DNA of 64,000 nt from Aliihoeflea sp. 40Bstr573 (lineage in GTDB: Bacteria > Pseudomonadota > Alphaproteobacteria > Rhizobiales > Rhizobiaceae), in contig NZ_JAAAMH010000012.1 of NCBI RefSeq assembly GCF_024105655.1, forward strand, positions 1 to 64,000. The letters run 5' to 3'. A program made the position numbers and the translations under genes. The notes beneath the pieces were generated by a model. The model was not told where the DNA came from. It was given only the letters and a program-made list of their open reading frames with translations, and did not search any database. Positions 7,043 through 14,747 of the stretch are shown here, one piece after another; the first letter of the stretch is position 1, and every line of letters starts with the position of its first letter.

Positions 7043-7912
7043 TCATGTCGCTGGAAACAAGGCCTCCAGCCGACTACTAATCCAGTCGAACGCCTCCTGT
7101 GATGTATCGAATTGCGGGGCCGGCGTGGTGGGATCAAGCAGAGCCTTCAGGACATATCCGGCGTTCTCAAGACCCACGCTTCGGTGTCCCGTCTGGAATA
7201 TATCCACAGCTTCGCGGAATCGCAGGATTGCAGCGGGATGGTCATTTCCGGCGCCTACCGTTTGCTCAAACAAAAATAGCCAGGTCAGGGCAACCACGAT
7301 CATTAGGACACGAAATTCTCGCTGGAGACCGTTTCCCGCCCTGTCCAAAATCCATCGCGTGGCGAAGGCATCGGCACGGTATTCCTGCTTCACGAGGAGG
7401 TCTTTGGGAAGAAATTTCACATCACCGTGATGAATGTGGGCAATCTCGTGAAGGATGATCCAGCTTAGGGCGCCAAAGAAGACATTGTTCACTCGACCTT
7501 CTTGCGTATCAAACTCGGGGCAAATCGACGGCGGCGGGAGGTCGTTTGGCCAATCCTGATCTGCCCGGTAAAGCGCCTTTGCATAAGCAATATAGCCGGG
7601 AATATTTCGGGCCGCACACTCTTCCGCAATATTGATCTCGGTCTGGACGGGTTGTTTGAGCGCTCGTTGTGCTCGGGAAGTGATGTCTGCAACATGGAAG
7701 GCCGCGTAGGCGATGCACCACAGGCTCCCGAGCCCCGCGTACGAGAGATAAATCGCTTTGTCGGCAGGCACCGCATAGAAGTTCGCCGCTGTTTCGCTTG
7801 GAAGAAGGTTCCATTTTCCGGAGCCAAAAATCTCCTCCGCAAGTTCCCCGCCGCGTTCGGGCGCAATGTTGAACGGCGTTCGGGCTGCATACCGAAAGAA
7901 AGGTTCAGTCAC
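7043..7912 (-). CDS. Lit-like zinc metallopeptidase (peptidase U49 family)
   Basis: The 289-residue protein carries HEIAHIHHGD near residue 155 (HExxH zinc motif), with the downstream E-x-R-A-D-A-F-A-T-R helix supplying a third ligand, then a hydrophobic helix (VLMIVVALTWLFLFEQ). This layout fits the peptidase U49 family. The best-known member, E. coli Lit, cleaves EF-Tu during phage infection and aborts phage growth. A phage-exclusion role here is inference from family and island context. The gene lies 39 bases downstream of a DUF3644 gene on the same strand. Confidence 0.7.
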   Translation of the reverse strand: MTEPFFRYAARTPFNIAPERGGELAEEIFGSGKWNLLPSETAANFYAVPADKAIYLSYAGLGSLWCIAYAAFHVADITSRAQRALKQPVQTEINIAEECAARNIPGYIAYAKALYRADQDWPNDLPPPSICPEFDTQEGRVNNVFFGALSWIILHEIAHIHHGDVKFLPKDLLVKQEYRADAFATRWILDRAGNGLQREFRVLMIVVALTWLFLFEQTVGAGNDHPAAILRFREAVDIFQTGHRSVGLENAGYVLKALLDPTTPAPQFDTSQEAFDWISSRLEALFPAT

Positions 7913-7951
7913 TTGCTTGTGGTTGGCATAGATAATTCAGTCCAATTCCGG

Positions 7952-9127
7952 TCAGGGGCGGGTCCAGCCTTCGGCCAGCTTCTCCAGCACCTTTTCAAAC
8001 CAATGCTCGTACCAGTACCAAGTGCCGGCAATCATCACGCCAAAGCCCTTGCCAGGTGTCCGGGCGTCCAGTTGCCGTGCCAGCAGGGTATGGTCGTGCA
8101 TATTGAAGGCCGGGTATCCGGCAGCCCTGACTTTCGCGACGATCTCTGACGGTCGATATTTCGGACGCTCAACCTCTTTCAGGAGGACGCGTTCGACGGC
8201 TTCCGCTTCTGGTGAGCCGGGCTTGATGAACTCAACAGCAAGATCGGATTTTGACGCTTTGCCTGATACCTTCGGCACAAATGCGACCCGGTATCGGAAT
8301 TTCGGGTCGCTCTGTTCTTCCTCGGTCAGAGCATCCTGAAAATTATCCATCGCCGTGGCAATGTGTGGCGGCAATTCCGCACCGACCAATCCGGCGCGTT
8401 GTGCGCCGTCGAAGGTTACGAACTGGAGCGCGATCGGCAGCCTTTTCTCCAGCGCAAATTCTTTGCCGAAAAGCTGCTTGATCGCATCGTTGAAATTGAT
8501 GCAGCAGGCTTGGAGCTTCGCGCTTAGTGCGTCATCTATGCGGTTGGTTGAGCGATGCTCAATCTCATGACGGATCTCTGTGAGGAAGCTCAGATTGTTG
8601 ATGACGCCTTTGTCGAGCGGGCATTTGCCATGGGCGAGGCATTGTCCTAGCTCCCAGTACTTATCGGCGCCGCTCGGCGTTTTCTGGACCACGCCACCCT
8701 TCTTATAGCGGTAATCGACACCTTCTCGCTTGTAGTAGGCGTGCAGCAGGTAGGTCCAAGCGATAATGGACGTGACGATGAACAGTTCGGCGCGGAAGTG
8801 CAGCCCGGCGCTGTTGAACGTATGTACGGCCGCGATCATCGCCTCACGAGCTTTGACCAGCAGTTCGTCCCCTTGCAGATGGAGGCCGGTCGCTGGATCA
8901 ACATTCGGCCACGCTTTCAGAAATGCATCCAGTTCGGCGTCAGATGCTGCCTTTATGGCTTTGTGCTTTGTCCCGTCCCGAATTTCCGATATTCGGGCAT
9001 GATTGATAGAACGGGTTGGGCGGGAAAAGTACGCCTGAATGTCTTGCGGCACATACTTCTTCGCAAGCATCGCCTTGACGATCGCCACTTCCCACTTCTC
9101 AAGCGTATTTCCCGGTCGTCGTGCCAA
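7952..9127 (-). CDS. DUF3644 domain-containing protein
   Basis: The 391-residue protein has an N-terminal basic helix-turn-helix-like segment (VPQDIQAYFSRPTRSINHAR), then a DUF3644 region (LLVKAREAMIAAVHTFN, then AELFIVTSIIAWTYLLHAYY and EIRHEIEHR), and a C-terminal part ending with WYWYEHWFEKVLEKL. DUF3644 proteins are found in genomic islands and share an alpha-helical nucleotidase/HEPN-like appearance. The RHEIEH motif resembles the R-x4-6-H of HEPN RNases, which would suit a toxin or defence role, but this is inference. Confidence 0.65.
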   Translation of the reverse strand: MARRPGNTLEKWEVAIVKAMLAKKYVPQDIQAYFSRPTRSINHARISEIRDGTKHKAIKAASDAELDAFLKAWPNVDPATGLHLQGDELLVKAREAMIAAVHTFNSAGLHFRAELFIVTSIIAWTYLLHAYYKREGVDYRYKKGGVVQKTPSGADKYWELGQCLAHGKCPLDKGVINNLSFLTEIRHEIEHRSTNRIDDALSAKLQACCINFNDAIKQLFGKEFALEKRLPIALQFVTFDGAQRAGLVGAELPPHIATAMDNFQDALTEEEQSDPKFRYRVAFVPKVSGKASKSDLAVEFIKPGSPEAEAVERVLLKEVERPKYRPSEIVAKVRAAGYPAFNMHDHTLLARQLDARTPGKGFGVMIAGTWYWYEHWFEKVLEKLAEGWTRP

Positions 9128-9144
9128 GCCCCCTCCGCCTGAAT

Positions 9145-9462
9145 CTACCGTCTAAGCGAATTTTGTTCCGTAAAACTTGGCTTGGATTCAGGAGTAACGT
9201 CAATCTCAATCACGTAATCTTCTACAACCGCTTCATCAATAGAAGCGAGCACGGCCCTGCGGCTGCGAGATTCCGGCAAATTGCGGCCATCCGTTCCTAT
9301 GCCTTCGAGATAGGTTGCGACCGCGTCCGGCAGGTTGGCTTTCGCTTCTTCCACCGTGTCACCGGTGGTCAGCATGGCGCCGAAATCAGGAACGGTGGCG
9401 ACATACGGCGCGTCCGGTTCCTTCATGATGACGGCGACGTAGCGCCGGGTTGTCCTGTCCAT
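9145..9462 (-). CDS. HicB-like antitoxin, orphan
   Basis: The 105-residue protein has the partial RNase H fold of HicB antitoxins: YVAVIMKEPDAPYVATVPDF and the T-x-G-D-T-V-E-E-A motif at about residues 35-45, then a DNA-binding tail. The ATG at 9460-9462 has AAGGAGG seven bases upstream. HicB normally neutralises HicA, a small mRNA interferase next door. No HicA-like frame (about 60-80 aa with G-[ST]-H) is found on either side, so the toxin appears lost or replaced. Confidence 0.75.
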   Translation of the reverse strand: MDRTTRRYVAVIMKEPDAPYVATVPDFGAMLTTGDTVEEAKANLPDAVATYLEGIGTDGRNLPESRSRRAVLASIDEAVVEDYVIEIDVTPESKPSFTEQNSLRR

Positions 9463-9485
9463 TCTCAAACCTCCTTATCTATGTG

Positions 9486-10910
9486 TTACCGCGAGCGGCC
9501 TCTGCCGCGATCGTGAGACGGGTTCTGGCTCTTCCGCCGCCCTTCGGCCAGAAGTTCCTGCACCCGCGCACGCCTTTCCTCGCGGCTATCCTTGGTAATA
9601 TCGGTCGCTGTATCCCTGATTTCGTCTTTACGCTGCCGGACTTGTGCTTCGCGCACATGATCTTCGGCGCGGGCCTGCCGGACAAGATCGCGGATCAGAC
9701 CGCGCCGCTCGCGCGCATCGATCATGTCGAGCGCCTTGGCGCGGCGATCGATCGACCGGTGTTCACGCGCATGGCGGCGCTCCAGCGCTTCACTCTCGAT
9801 CCTGTGACGCTCGCCGGCATTGATCGCCGGATTGCGCCGTAACGGCAGGATGACGGAGCGCAGGGCCGGTACGCGGTCAAAGAGTGCGAAGACCTTGCCG
9901 GCAACTCTGTTGAACAGCTTGCCCTGCTCTGCCTTATGGGTGGCGTGCAGGGACAGCTTTTCAGCGCGCTGGATCACCTCCAGCGCCTGCCGCTTGGCAT
10001 CGATGACCTTGCGCCGCCGCGCCTCCTGCTTCGCGGCAAGATCGGCGGCGGACTTCGCGCCACGGGCGCGCGCCGTTTCACGCAGCCGTTCGGCCAGCGC
10101 CTTGTCGTGCTCGGCCTGCTGCGCGCGGGCCTGCTCGACATCGGGCAGGTTCACCGGCGGCAGGCCCGCCAACCGCACCTTCAGCTCGCGCGTTTTGACG
10201 CCGTCGATCTGACGGGCGAGGGCATGAACATGGCCGGCGCGGTCAACGACGACATAGGCGCGGCGCTCGCCCTGGGCGAGGATATAACCGGCGCGCTCCA
10301 GCCCGACGCGGAAGGATTCCGCATTGTCGGAATTGCGGTAGAGCGCGGTGATGGCAGTGCGGCGGGCCTCCGGCGTGATGCCGCTGGCCTCCGCCATGGC
10401 CTTTTCGGCGAAGCTGATTTCGGGCGTCTTCTCGAAGCGCGCGTCGCCACGGTCTTCGGCGAGGCCGTGGGGAAGGGTAAGGCCATAGGCATGGGCCAGT
10501 TCGCGGGCGCATGTGCGCAGCTTCATGTGGTCATGGCTGATCGGGATAGCCTTCATGTTGTCGATGTCGATGCGCGACCAGACGACATGGCAATGCTCGC
10601 GCCCGTCTTTCACATGAAAGACGATGGCGCGCGGCTGCCCGTTCAGCCCGAGCTTATCCTCGATATGGTCGATGGCCGCCATGTACTGCGCCCGCGAAAG
10701 CGGGGCGGACGGATTGATCGACAGGCTGTAGAGCGGCTTCACGCACCGCGTGCCTGTCGCCACAGCCTCGTATTCGGCCAACGCGCCGTGGAGATCATCC
10801 GCGACCGTCCCGCGCACGGATGCGAGTTCGATACGCTCATTGTCGTATTCATTCGAGAGGTGCGTGGCGAGGTCGCGTCCGCCTGCGCGCTGGCTGCCTT
10901 TGAGGATCAT
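9486..10910 (-). CDS. Relaxase / mobilization nuclease (VirD2-MobA type)
   Basis: The 474-residue protein has an N-terminal HUH relaxase domain. MILKGSQRAGG starts the protein, SNEYDNERIEL resembles the tyrosine region, and DGREHCHVVWSRID carries the paired histidines of the metal site. The C-terminal 200 residues are a highly charged helical region, ending in a basic tail. It should nick oriT and pilot the strand to the coupling protein. The start overlaps the stop of the MobC-like gene by 4 bases (ATGA), so the two are co-translated. Confidence 0.88.
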   Translation of the reverse strand: MILKGSQRAGGRDLATHLSNEYDNERIELASVRGTVADDLHGALAEYEAVATGTRCVKPLYSLSINPSAPLSRAQYMAAIDHIEDKLGLNGQPRAIVFHVKDGREHCHVVWSRIDIDNMKAIPISHDHMKLRTCARELAHAYGLTLPHGLAEDRGDARFEKTPEISFAEKAMAEASGITPEARRTAITALYRNSDNAESFRVGLERAGYILAQGERRAYVVVDRAGHVHALARQIDGVKTRELKVRLAGLPPVNLPDVEQARAQQAEHDKALAERLRETARARGAKSAADLAAKQEARRRKVIDAKRQALEVIQRAEKLSLHATHKAEQGKLFNRVAGKVFALFDRVPALRSVILPLRRNPAINAGERHRIESEALERRHAREHRSIDRRAKALDMIDARERRGLIRDLVRQARAEDHVREAQVRQRKDEIRDTATDITKDSREERRARVQELLAEGRRKSQNPSHDRGRGRSR

Positions 10911-11260
10911 GGCTCTCTCCCCAGGGCCTCGAAGCAGACGGTGCGCATCTCGGCAATATCGCGGAGCGCGGCGGCAACGGTCGGCTCTGCCGGATCGAGT
11001 TGTCCCGCCTCGGCGGCGGCGCGCAGAGTCTGCGCGATCCGCCCAAGATTGCCGAGAAGACGGGCAGCCGTTTCATGGTTGACCGTAGGCCGGCGGATGG
11101 CACGGCCAGGCGATCGGTTCAACGCTGCGGCACGCAGGTAGGAAGCCACGGGGACACCCGCGCGATCGGCTATCTGCCGGATCGCCTCGGCTTCCTGATC
11201 GTTGAACCGCGCCGTCAACGTCGTTTGACGCTGACGGGTATCGCTGCCGCTACTTGTCAT
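10907..11260 (-). CDS. MobC-like relaxosome accessory protein
   Basis: The 117-residue protein begins with a ribbon-helix-helix-like segment (TTLTARFNDQEAEAIRQIAD, then GVPVASYLRAAAL) and continues with the helical MobC region (LLGNLGRIAQTLRAAAEAGQ). Such proteins bind oriT and open it for the relaxase. The ATG at 11258-11260 follows GAAGGGG; the longer open frame to 11449 has no better start. The intergenic region upstream carries several inverted repeats and is the likely oriT. Confidence 0.82.
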   Translation of the reverse strand: MTSSGSDTRQRQTTLTARFNDQEAEAIRQIADRAGVPVASYLRAAALNRSPGRAIRRPTVNHETAARLLGNLGRIAQTLRAAAEAGQLDPAEPTVAAALRDIAEMRTVCFEALGREP

Positions 11261-11573
11261 CGCCGGCCCCTTCCGCGCATCCAAGGACGCGCTTCCCTTG
11301 GTCGTGGTGCAGCGTCGAAACGCTGCGATCGGTCCCGAACAGGCTCGATGCCGGGCGGGACCGACAAGCTGGGGGATGCAACGGGGGGCGGCTTTTGAGC
11401 CCCCCTTGCCAAGATGGCGCGGAGACTCCGCGCACATCTTGCAACCCATGCTAATGTTAAGATTAATTATCCCAGAACAAGATTAGGGACTTCTTAAGGA
11501 ACATGTCAGGGCATGCTCAATCCGGGAATTTGAATGAGTTTACAACAATATAAGGCCGTTGGTCAAATTCTGG
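11261..11573. other. Candidate oriT region with clustered inverted repeats
   Basis: No gene is seen. Three perfect 7-bp-arm repeats stand out: GGTCCCG...CGGGACC (about 11330-11370), GGGGGGC...GCCCCCC (about 11380-11406) and GCGCGGA-GAC-TCCGCGC (about 11416-11432). An AT-rich stretch follows (11450-11560). Position just upstream of mobC-relaxase is where mobilizable elements usually keep oriT; the nick site was not identified. Confidence 0.45.
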
Positions 11574-11939
11574 TCACTCTGATGACTGGGCCATTTCTTC
11601 GGCTTCGGCGATGTAATCGGAGAGGTCTTCGTCCACCCGACAACGCGCGGCGATGACGGTTGGCCAGCGTCCGTTTCCATCGGGCTGAATCGCGGCGCGC
11701 CAGTCCTCGATCAGCATGCGGGCGAGGGACAGGTTGTTCGTGCCCACGGCTATGTGCAGTGCAGCAAGGCCGGTGGCCCGATCCTGCGCGTTTACGTCGG
11801 CGCCGTCCTCCAGCGCCGCGATCACCGCATCGCGGTCGGCGGCATAGGCCGCTTTCAGCAGGGCGTGATCGAGCCTGTCCGCTGCCTCACTGTCGTCGGG
11901 GCGGGTTTTGGGGGCGCGTCGTGGTGCCGCGCCGCTCAT
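11574..11939 (-). CDS. Ankyrin-repeat protein
   Basis: The 121-residue protein contains two ankyrin-type repeats, with the core D-R-D-A-V-I-A-A-L-E-D-G-A-D-V-N at about residues 36-51 and G-L-A-A-L-H-I-A-V-G-T-N-N at about 56-68. This suggests a small protein-protein adaptor. Its ATG overlaps the stop of the gene upstream by 4 bases. Function in the island is unknown. Confidence 0.7.
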   Translation of the reverse strand: MSGAAPRRAPKTRPDDSEAADRLDHALLKAAYAADRDAVIAALEDGADVNAQDRATGLAALHIAVGTNNLSLARMLIEDWRAAIQPDGNGRWPTVIAARCRVDEDLSDYIAEAEEMAQSSE

Positions 11940-12706
11940 GTTTCCCCCTCCGGCCCGACGCGATCGAAGATCACGCGGGCGGAGCTGAAGGCGGCCGCGT
12001 TGACCGGACGGTCCTCAATGGGGGTTGCGGTTTCATGGCCGTAGCCGGTCAGGCGCGGCCCGTCGAAAGCGTCCAGCCAGTAAAGGCGCGGTGCGCCGGT
12101 GAGGCTGTTGCGCAACGCCAGCAGCAAGGCTCCCGGCGGATGAAGCAGGACGCCTTCGTAAGATCGGCGCACATGGTCGCCGGGGTCCGGCGATACCGTG
12201 CGGCTCCAGTTGCTGATCGTCTCTGCCGCGCGGGCGTAGGGCTGCGCCGGGACGGCCTCGACGGTCAAGGCGGAGAACGGTACCCATGAATCCTGTCCCA
12301 TCCGCAGGCCGGTGACCGCTTCCTCGGCTCGACCCTCAAACGTGCCGATCATGTCGGGGGCCAGTGCCTGCCAGTTACGGACGCTGGCCGTCGCGCCCCA
12401 GAAGCCGATCAGCGCTTCGCCGAAACTGTCCAGCGGATCGTCATCGGCGAGGTCTGCTGCGAAGCGCTGACAGAACCTGACCATGATATCGTTGGAGCGA
12501 TGGGTATCGGCGAGGAACCGTTGCAGCGTCTTCAGCGGCAAGCGGTCGAGGGTCAGGTCGTTGGCCTCGGCAATGAGCTTTTGCAGCGTCGGGACGCCGA
12601 TACGATTTTCTTCCATGTAGCGCAGCAGGCATCGGCGAATGCGATTGCGATCAGCCTGATCGAACCGCGTCTGCTCCGTCGCTATCGCTGCCTGCGTGCC
12701 CGTCAT
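11936..12706 (-). CDS. Hypothetical island protein, 256 aa
   Basis: I do not recognise the family. The N-terminal 100 residues look like a helical DNA-binding or regulatory domain (RIGVPTLQKLIAEANDL, then LKTLQRFLADTHRSNDIMVR). The C-terminal half has beta-type segments (WVPFSALTVEAVPAQPYA). There is no signal peptide. It is divergent from the coupling protein gene with about 96 bases between starts, so it may regulate transfer, but that is only position-based inference. Confidence 0.65.
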   Translation of the reverse strand: MTGTQAAIATEQTRFDQADRNRIRRCLLRYMEENRIGVPTLQKLIAEANDLTLDRLPLKTLQRFLADTHRSNDIMVRFCQRFAADLADDDPLDSFGEALIGFWGATASVRNWQALAPDMIGTFEGRAEEAVTGLRMGQDSWVPFSALTVEAVPAQPYARAAETISNWSRTVSPDPGDHVRRSYEGVLLHPPGALLLALRNSLTGAPRLYWLDAFDGPRLTGYGHETATPIEDRPVNAAAFSSARVIFDRVGPEGET

Positions 12707-12802
12707 TGCTCCGTTTCAGTCTGACCAGCTCGTGCCCAATACGCGTGCGCGATCCGTGCGGCACGCTCATTCCCATAATGCACAAATTGACGGAGCGGTC
12801 AC

Positions 12803-14428
12803 ATGGCGAATACCGGGCAGCGCAAATCGAGCATTCCGGCATGGCTCGCGGGTGCGGCGTTGTTCTGGGCGGCATCAGTCTCGCCGGAAGGTCCGGGGCA
12901 GTTGCTGTTCGGCGGGACCGGCGCGATCGTGCTGTATGGCGCGACGCGGATCATGCGCCAGAACCGGGACGAGGCGCGCAAGATCGCGGCCGCAAATACG
13001 CCGAGCGGTGTCTATGGTCAGGCGCGCTTTGCCAGCCGAAAAGATGTCGCCAAGGCCGGACTGTACGATCAGGACGGGCTATTCCTCGGCGTTCATGACC
13101 GCAAGCTGATCTTTCACAACGGCAAGGCGCACCTCCTGACCGTCGCGCCCGCACGAACGGGCAAGGGGGTGTCGGTCGTGACGCCCAACCTCTTGCACTG
13201 GCAGGGCAGCGTGTTCGTCACCGACCCCAAGGGTGAGCTGGCCGGGATGACGGCCTGGCACCGGCATGAGACGTTCGGGCAGAAGGTCTGCATCCTCAAT
13301 CCGTGGGGATTGCACGGCCTGCCGCAGCACCGGTTCAATCCGCTGGCGGTTCTGGTGGCGCTTTATGAAGATGACAACCAGCGGCGCGGCCTGACCGGCG
13401 CGGTGCGCGATCTTGCGCTCCAGCTCGTCCCGGAGCCGGAGACCGATGCGAAGAACCGGTTTTTCCGGGAGGGGGCGCGCAAGCTGCTGCGTGCGCTGAT
13501 GCTCTATCTCGCCACGCGCGAAGACCCGGCCACCAACACACTGCCAGAGCTGTGGCGCATCCTGCAATCCACCGCGCGGATGGACGATGCGCTGACCGAT
13601 ATGGCAGGCTCGGACGCGCTTGGTGGCGTCGTCGCCGACCTGGCCGAAGACCTTGCGCGGCTGAAGGCGAGCAACCCGGAGCAGTTCGGCGATTTTCGGG
13701 AAGGGGCGGTGCAGGCGGTCGATATATTCGAGCCGTCAGGCTGGCTTGCCGATTGCGTCAGCGGATCGGATTTCGATTTCGCGGAGTTGAAGAGCGGCGC
13801 GACCAGCATCTATCTCGTCATCCCGCAGGATGAAATTCAGACCAACGGCGCATGGCTGGGGCTGCTGGCGCGGCAGGCGATCGATGCGGTGGCGCGGCAG
13901 GGCGGCAATAATCAGGTGCTGTTCCTGCTGGATGAGGCGTCGAACATGGGCCGTATCCATAACCTGACCGAGAGCCTGACCGCCCTGCCGGGGTTGGGCG
14001 TGCGGGTATGGATGATCGTGCAGGAGCTGGCCGAGCTGCGCCGCGTCTATGGGCGCGAGGCCACCGCAACGATCCTGTCGCAGTCCGAGGTGGTGCAGTA
14101 TTTCGCGGTGCAGAACCACGAGCTGGCGAAGGAACTTTCGGCGGCGCTCGGCAACCGTACGGTCGTCACCAATAGCTATAATCTCGGCCGGTCTATGGAC
14201 GACGCCGCCGGAGAAAGTTTCAGCGAGACGGGGCGGCCACTGCTTTCCCCCGATGAGATACGGCAGCTTCCCCGCGATGCGCAAATCCTGTTCGTGCAGA
14301 ACAACCCGCCGATCATGGCGCGGCGCGTGCCGTTCTGGGAGGTCATCCCCTGGCAGGACTGGGTGAACACCAATCCGGTTGAGGGCGATCCGCCGACGCC
14401 GTGGCCGAAATACCGTGTGAAATACTGA
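12803..14428 (+). CDS. VirD4/TraG-type conjugative coupling protein
   Basis: The 541-residue protein has two N-terminal hydrophobic segments (PAWLAGAALFWAASV and LLFGGTGAIVLYGAT), then an ATPase domain. Walker A is APARTGKGVS at about residue 116 and Walker B is VLFLLDEASNMG at about 374; the C-terminus has RMPxxE-like TraG features. It should bring the relaxase-DNA complex to a type IV secretion channel. No channel genes lie in the window, so the partner must be supplied by another element. GGAG stands before the ATG. Confidence 0.9.
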   Translation: MANTGQRKSSIPAWLAGAALFWAASVSPEGPGQLLFGGTGAIVLYGATRIMRQNRDEARKIAAANTPSGVYGQARFASRKDVAKAGLYDQDGLFLGVHDRKLIFHNGKAHLLTVAPARTGKGVSVVTPNLLHWQGSVFVTDPKGELAGMTAWHRHETFGQKVCILNPWGLHGLPQHRFNPLAVLVALYEDDNQRRGLTGAVRDLALQLVPEPETDAKNRFFREGARKLLRALMLYLATREDPATNTLPELWRILQSTARMDDALTDMAGSDALGGVVADLAEDLARLKASNPEQFGDFREGAVQAVDIFEPSGWLADCVSGSDFDFAELKSGATSIYLVIPQDEIQTNGAWLGLLARQAIDAVARQGGNNQVLFLLDEASNMGRIHNLTESLTALPGLGVRVWMIVQELAELRRVYGREATATILSQSEVVQYFAVQNHELAKELSAALGNRTVVTNSYNLGRSMDDAAGESFSETGRPLLSPDEIRQLPRDAQILFVQNNPPIMARRVPFWEVIPWQDWVNTNPVEGDPPTPWPKYRVKY

Positions 14429-14439
14429 ACCGGCAGCAA

Positions 14440-14694
14440 TCAGACGCCGTGCTCGTCCGCCGCGCTTTCATAGGCTTCGATCAGGTCGATTTCATCCAGC
14501 GGCGTTTTCTCCGGCACGATCAGCACCCGCCCGGTAATCGCAATTCCGGGCGGAATGAACATGACCAGGCCGCCCTTCACCGACGGCAGGGCCGTGCCGA
14601 CCCTGTGCGGTTTGTTCCGCGTCTTGCCGCGATAGGTGAAGGATTCAAATATAATAACGTCGTATCGCTTCTTTTCTGCTGATTCAATGCGCAT
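14440..14694 (-). CDS. Hypothetical protein, 84 aa
   Basis: A small soluble protein with beta-rich character (GKTRNKPHRVGTALPSVKGG) and an acidic helical end (LDEIDLIEAYESAADEHG). No family recognised. It is convergent with the coupling protein gene and divergent from the LamG/DUF1566 gene. The perfect palindrome at 14721-14738 lies between the divergent starts, so it could be a local regulator. Confidence 0.5.
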   Translation of the reverse strand: MRIESAEKKRYDVIIFESFTYRGKTRNKPHRVGTALPSVKGGLVMFIPPGIAITGRVLIVPEKTPLDEIDLIEAYESAADEHGV

Positions 14695-14720
14695 CTATTT
14701 CCCCATGACTTTTGGCGATA

Positions 14721-14738
14721 TTCTATTGTACAATAGAA
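14721..14738. promoter_or_regulatory. Perfect 18-bp palindrome, candidate operator
   Basis: TTCTATTGTACAATAGAA equals its own reverse complement. It lies in the 50-base gap between two divergent genes, in a locally AT-rich stretch unlike the surrounding GC-rich island DNA. That is what a dimeric repressor site overlapping a promoter looks like. The binding protein is unknown. Confidence 0.65.
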
Positions 14739-14747
14739 ACTTTATTA

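Noticed and set aside
9936-11141. 401-codon plus-strand frame opposite the relaxase
   Set aside because: Antisense to relaxase and mobC, no domain, no ribosome site.
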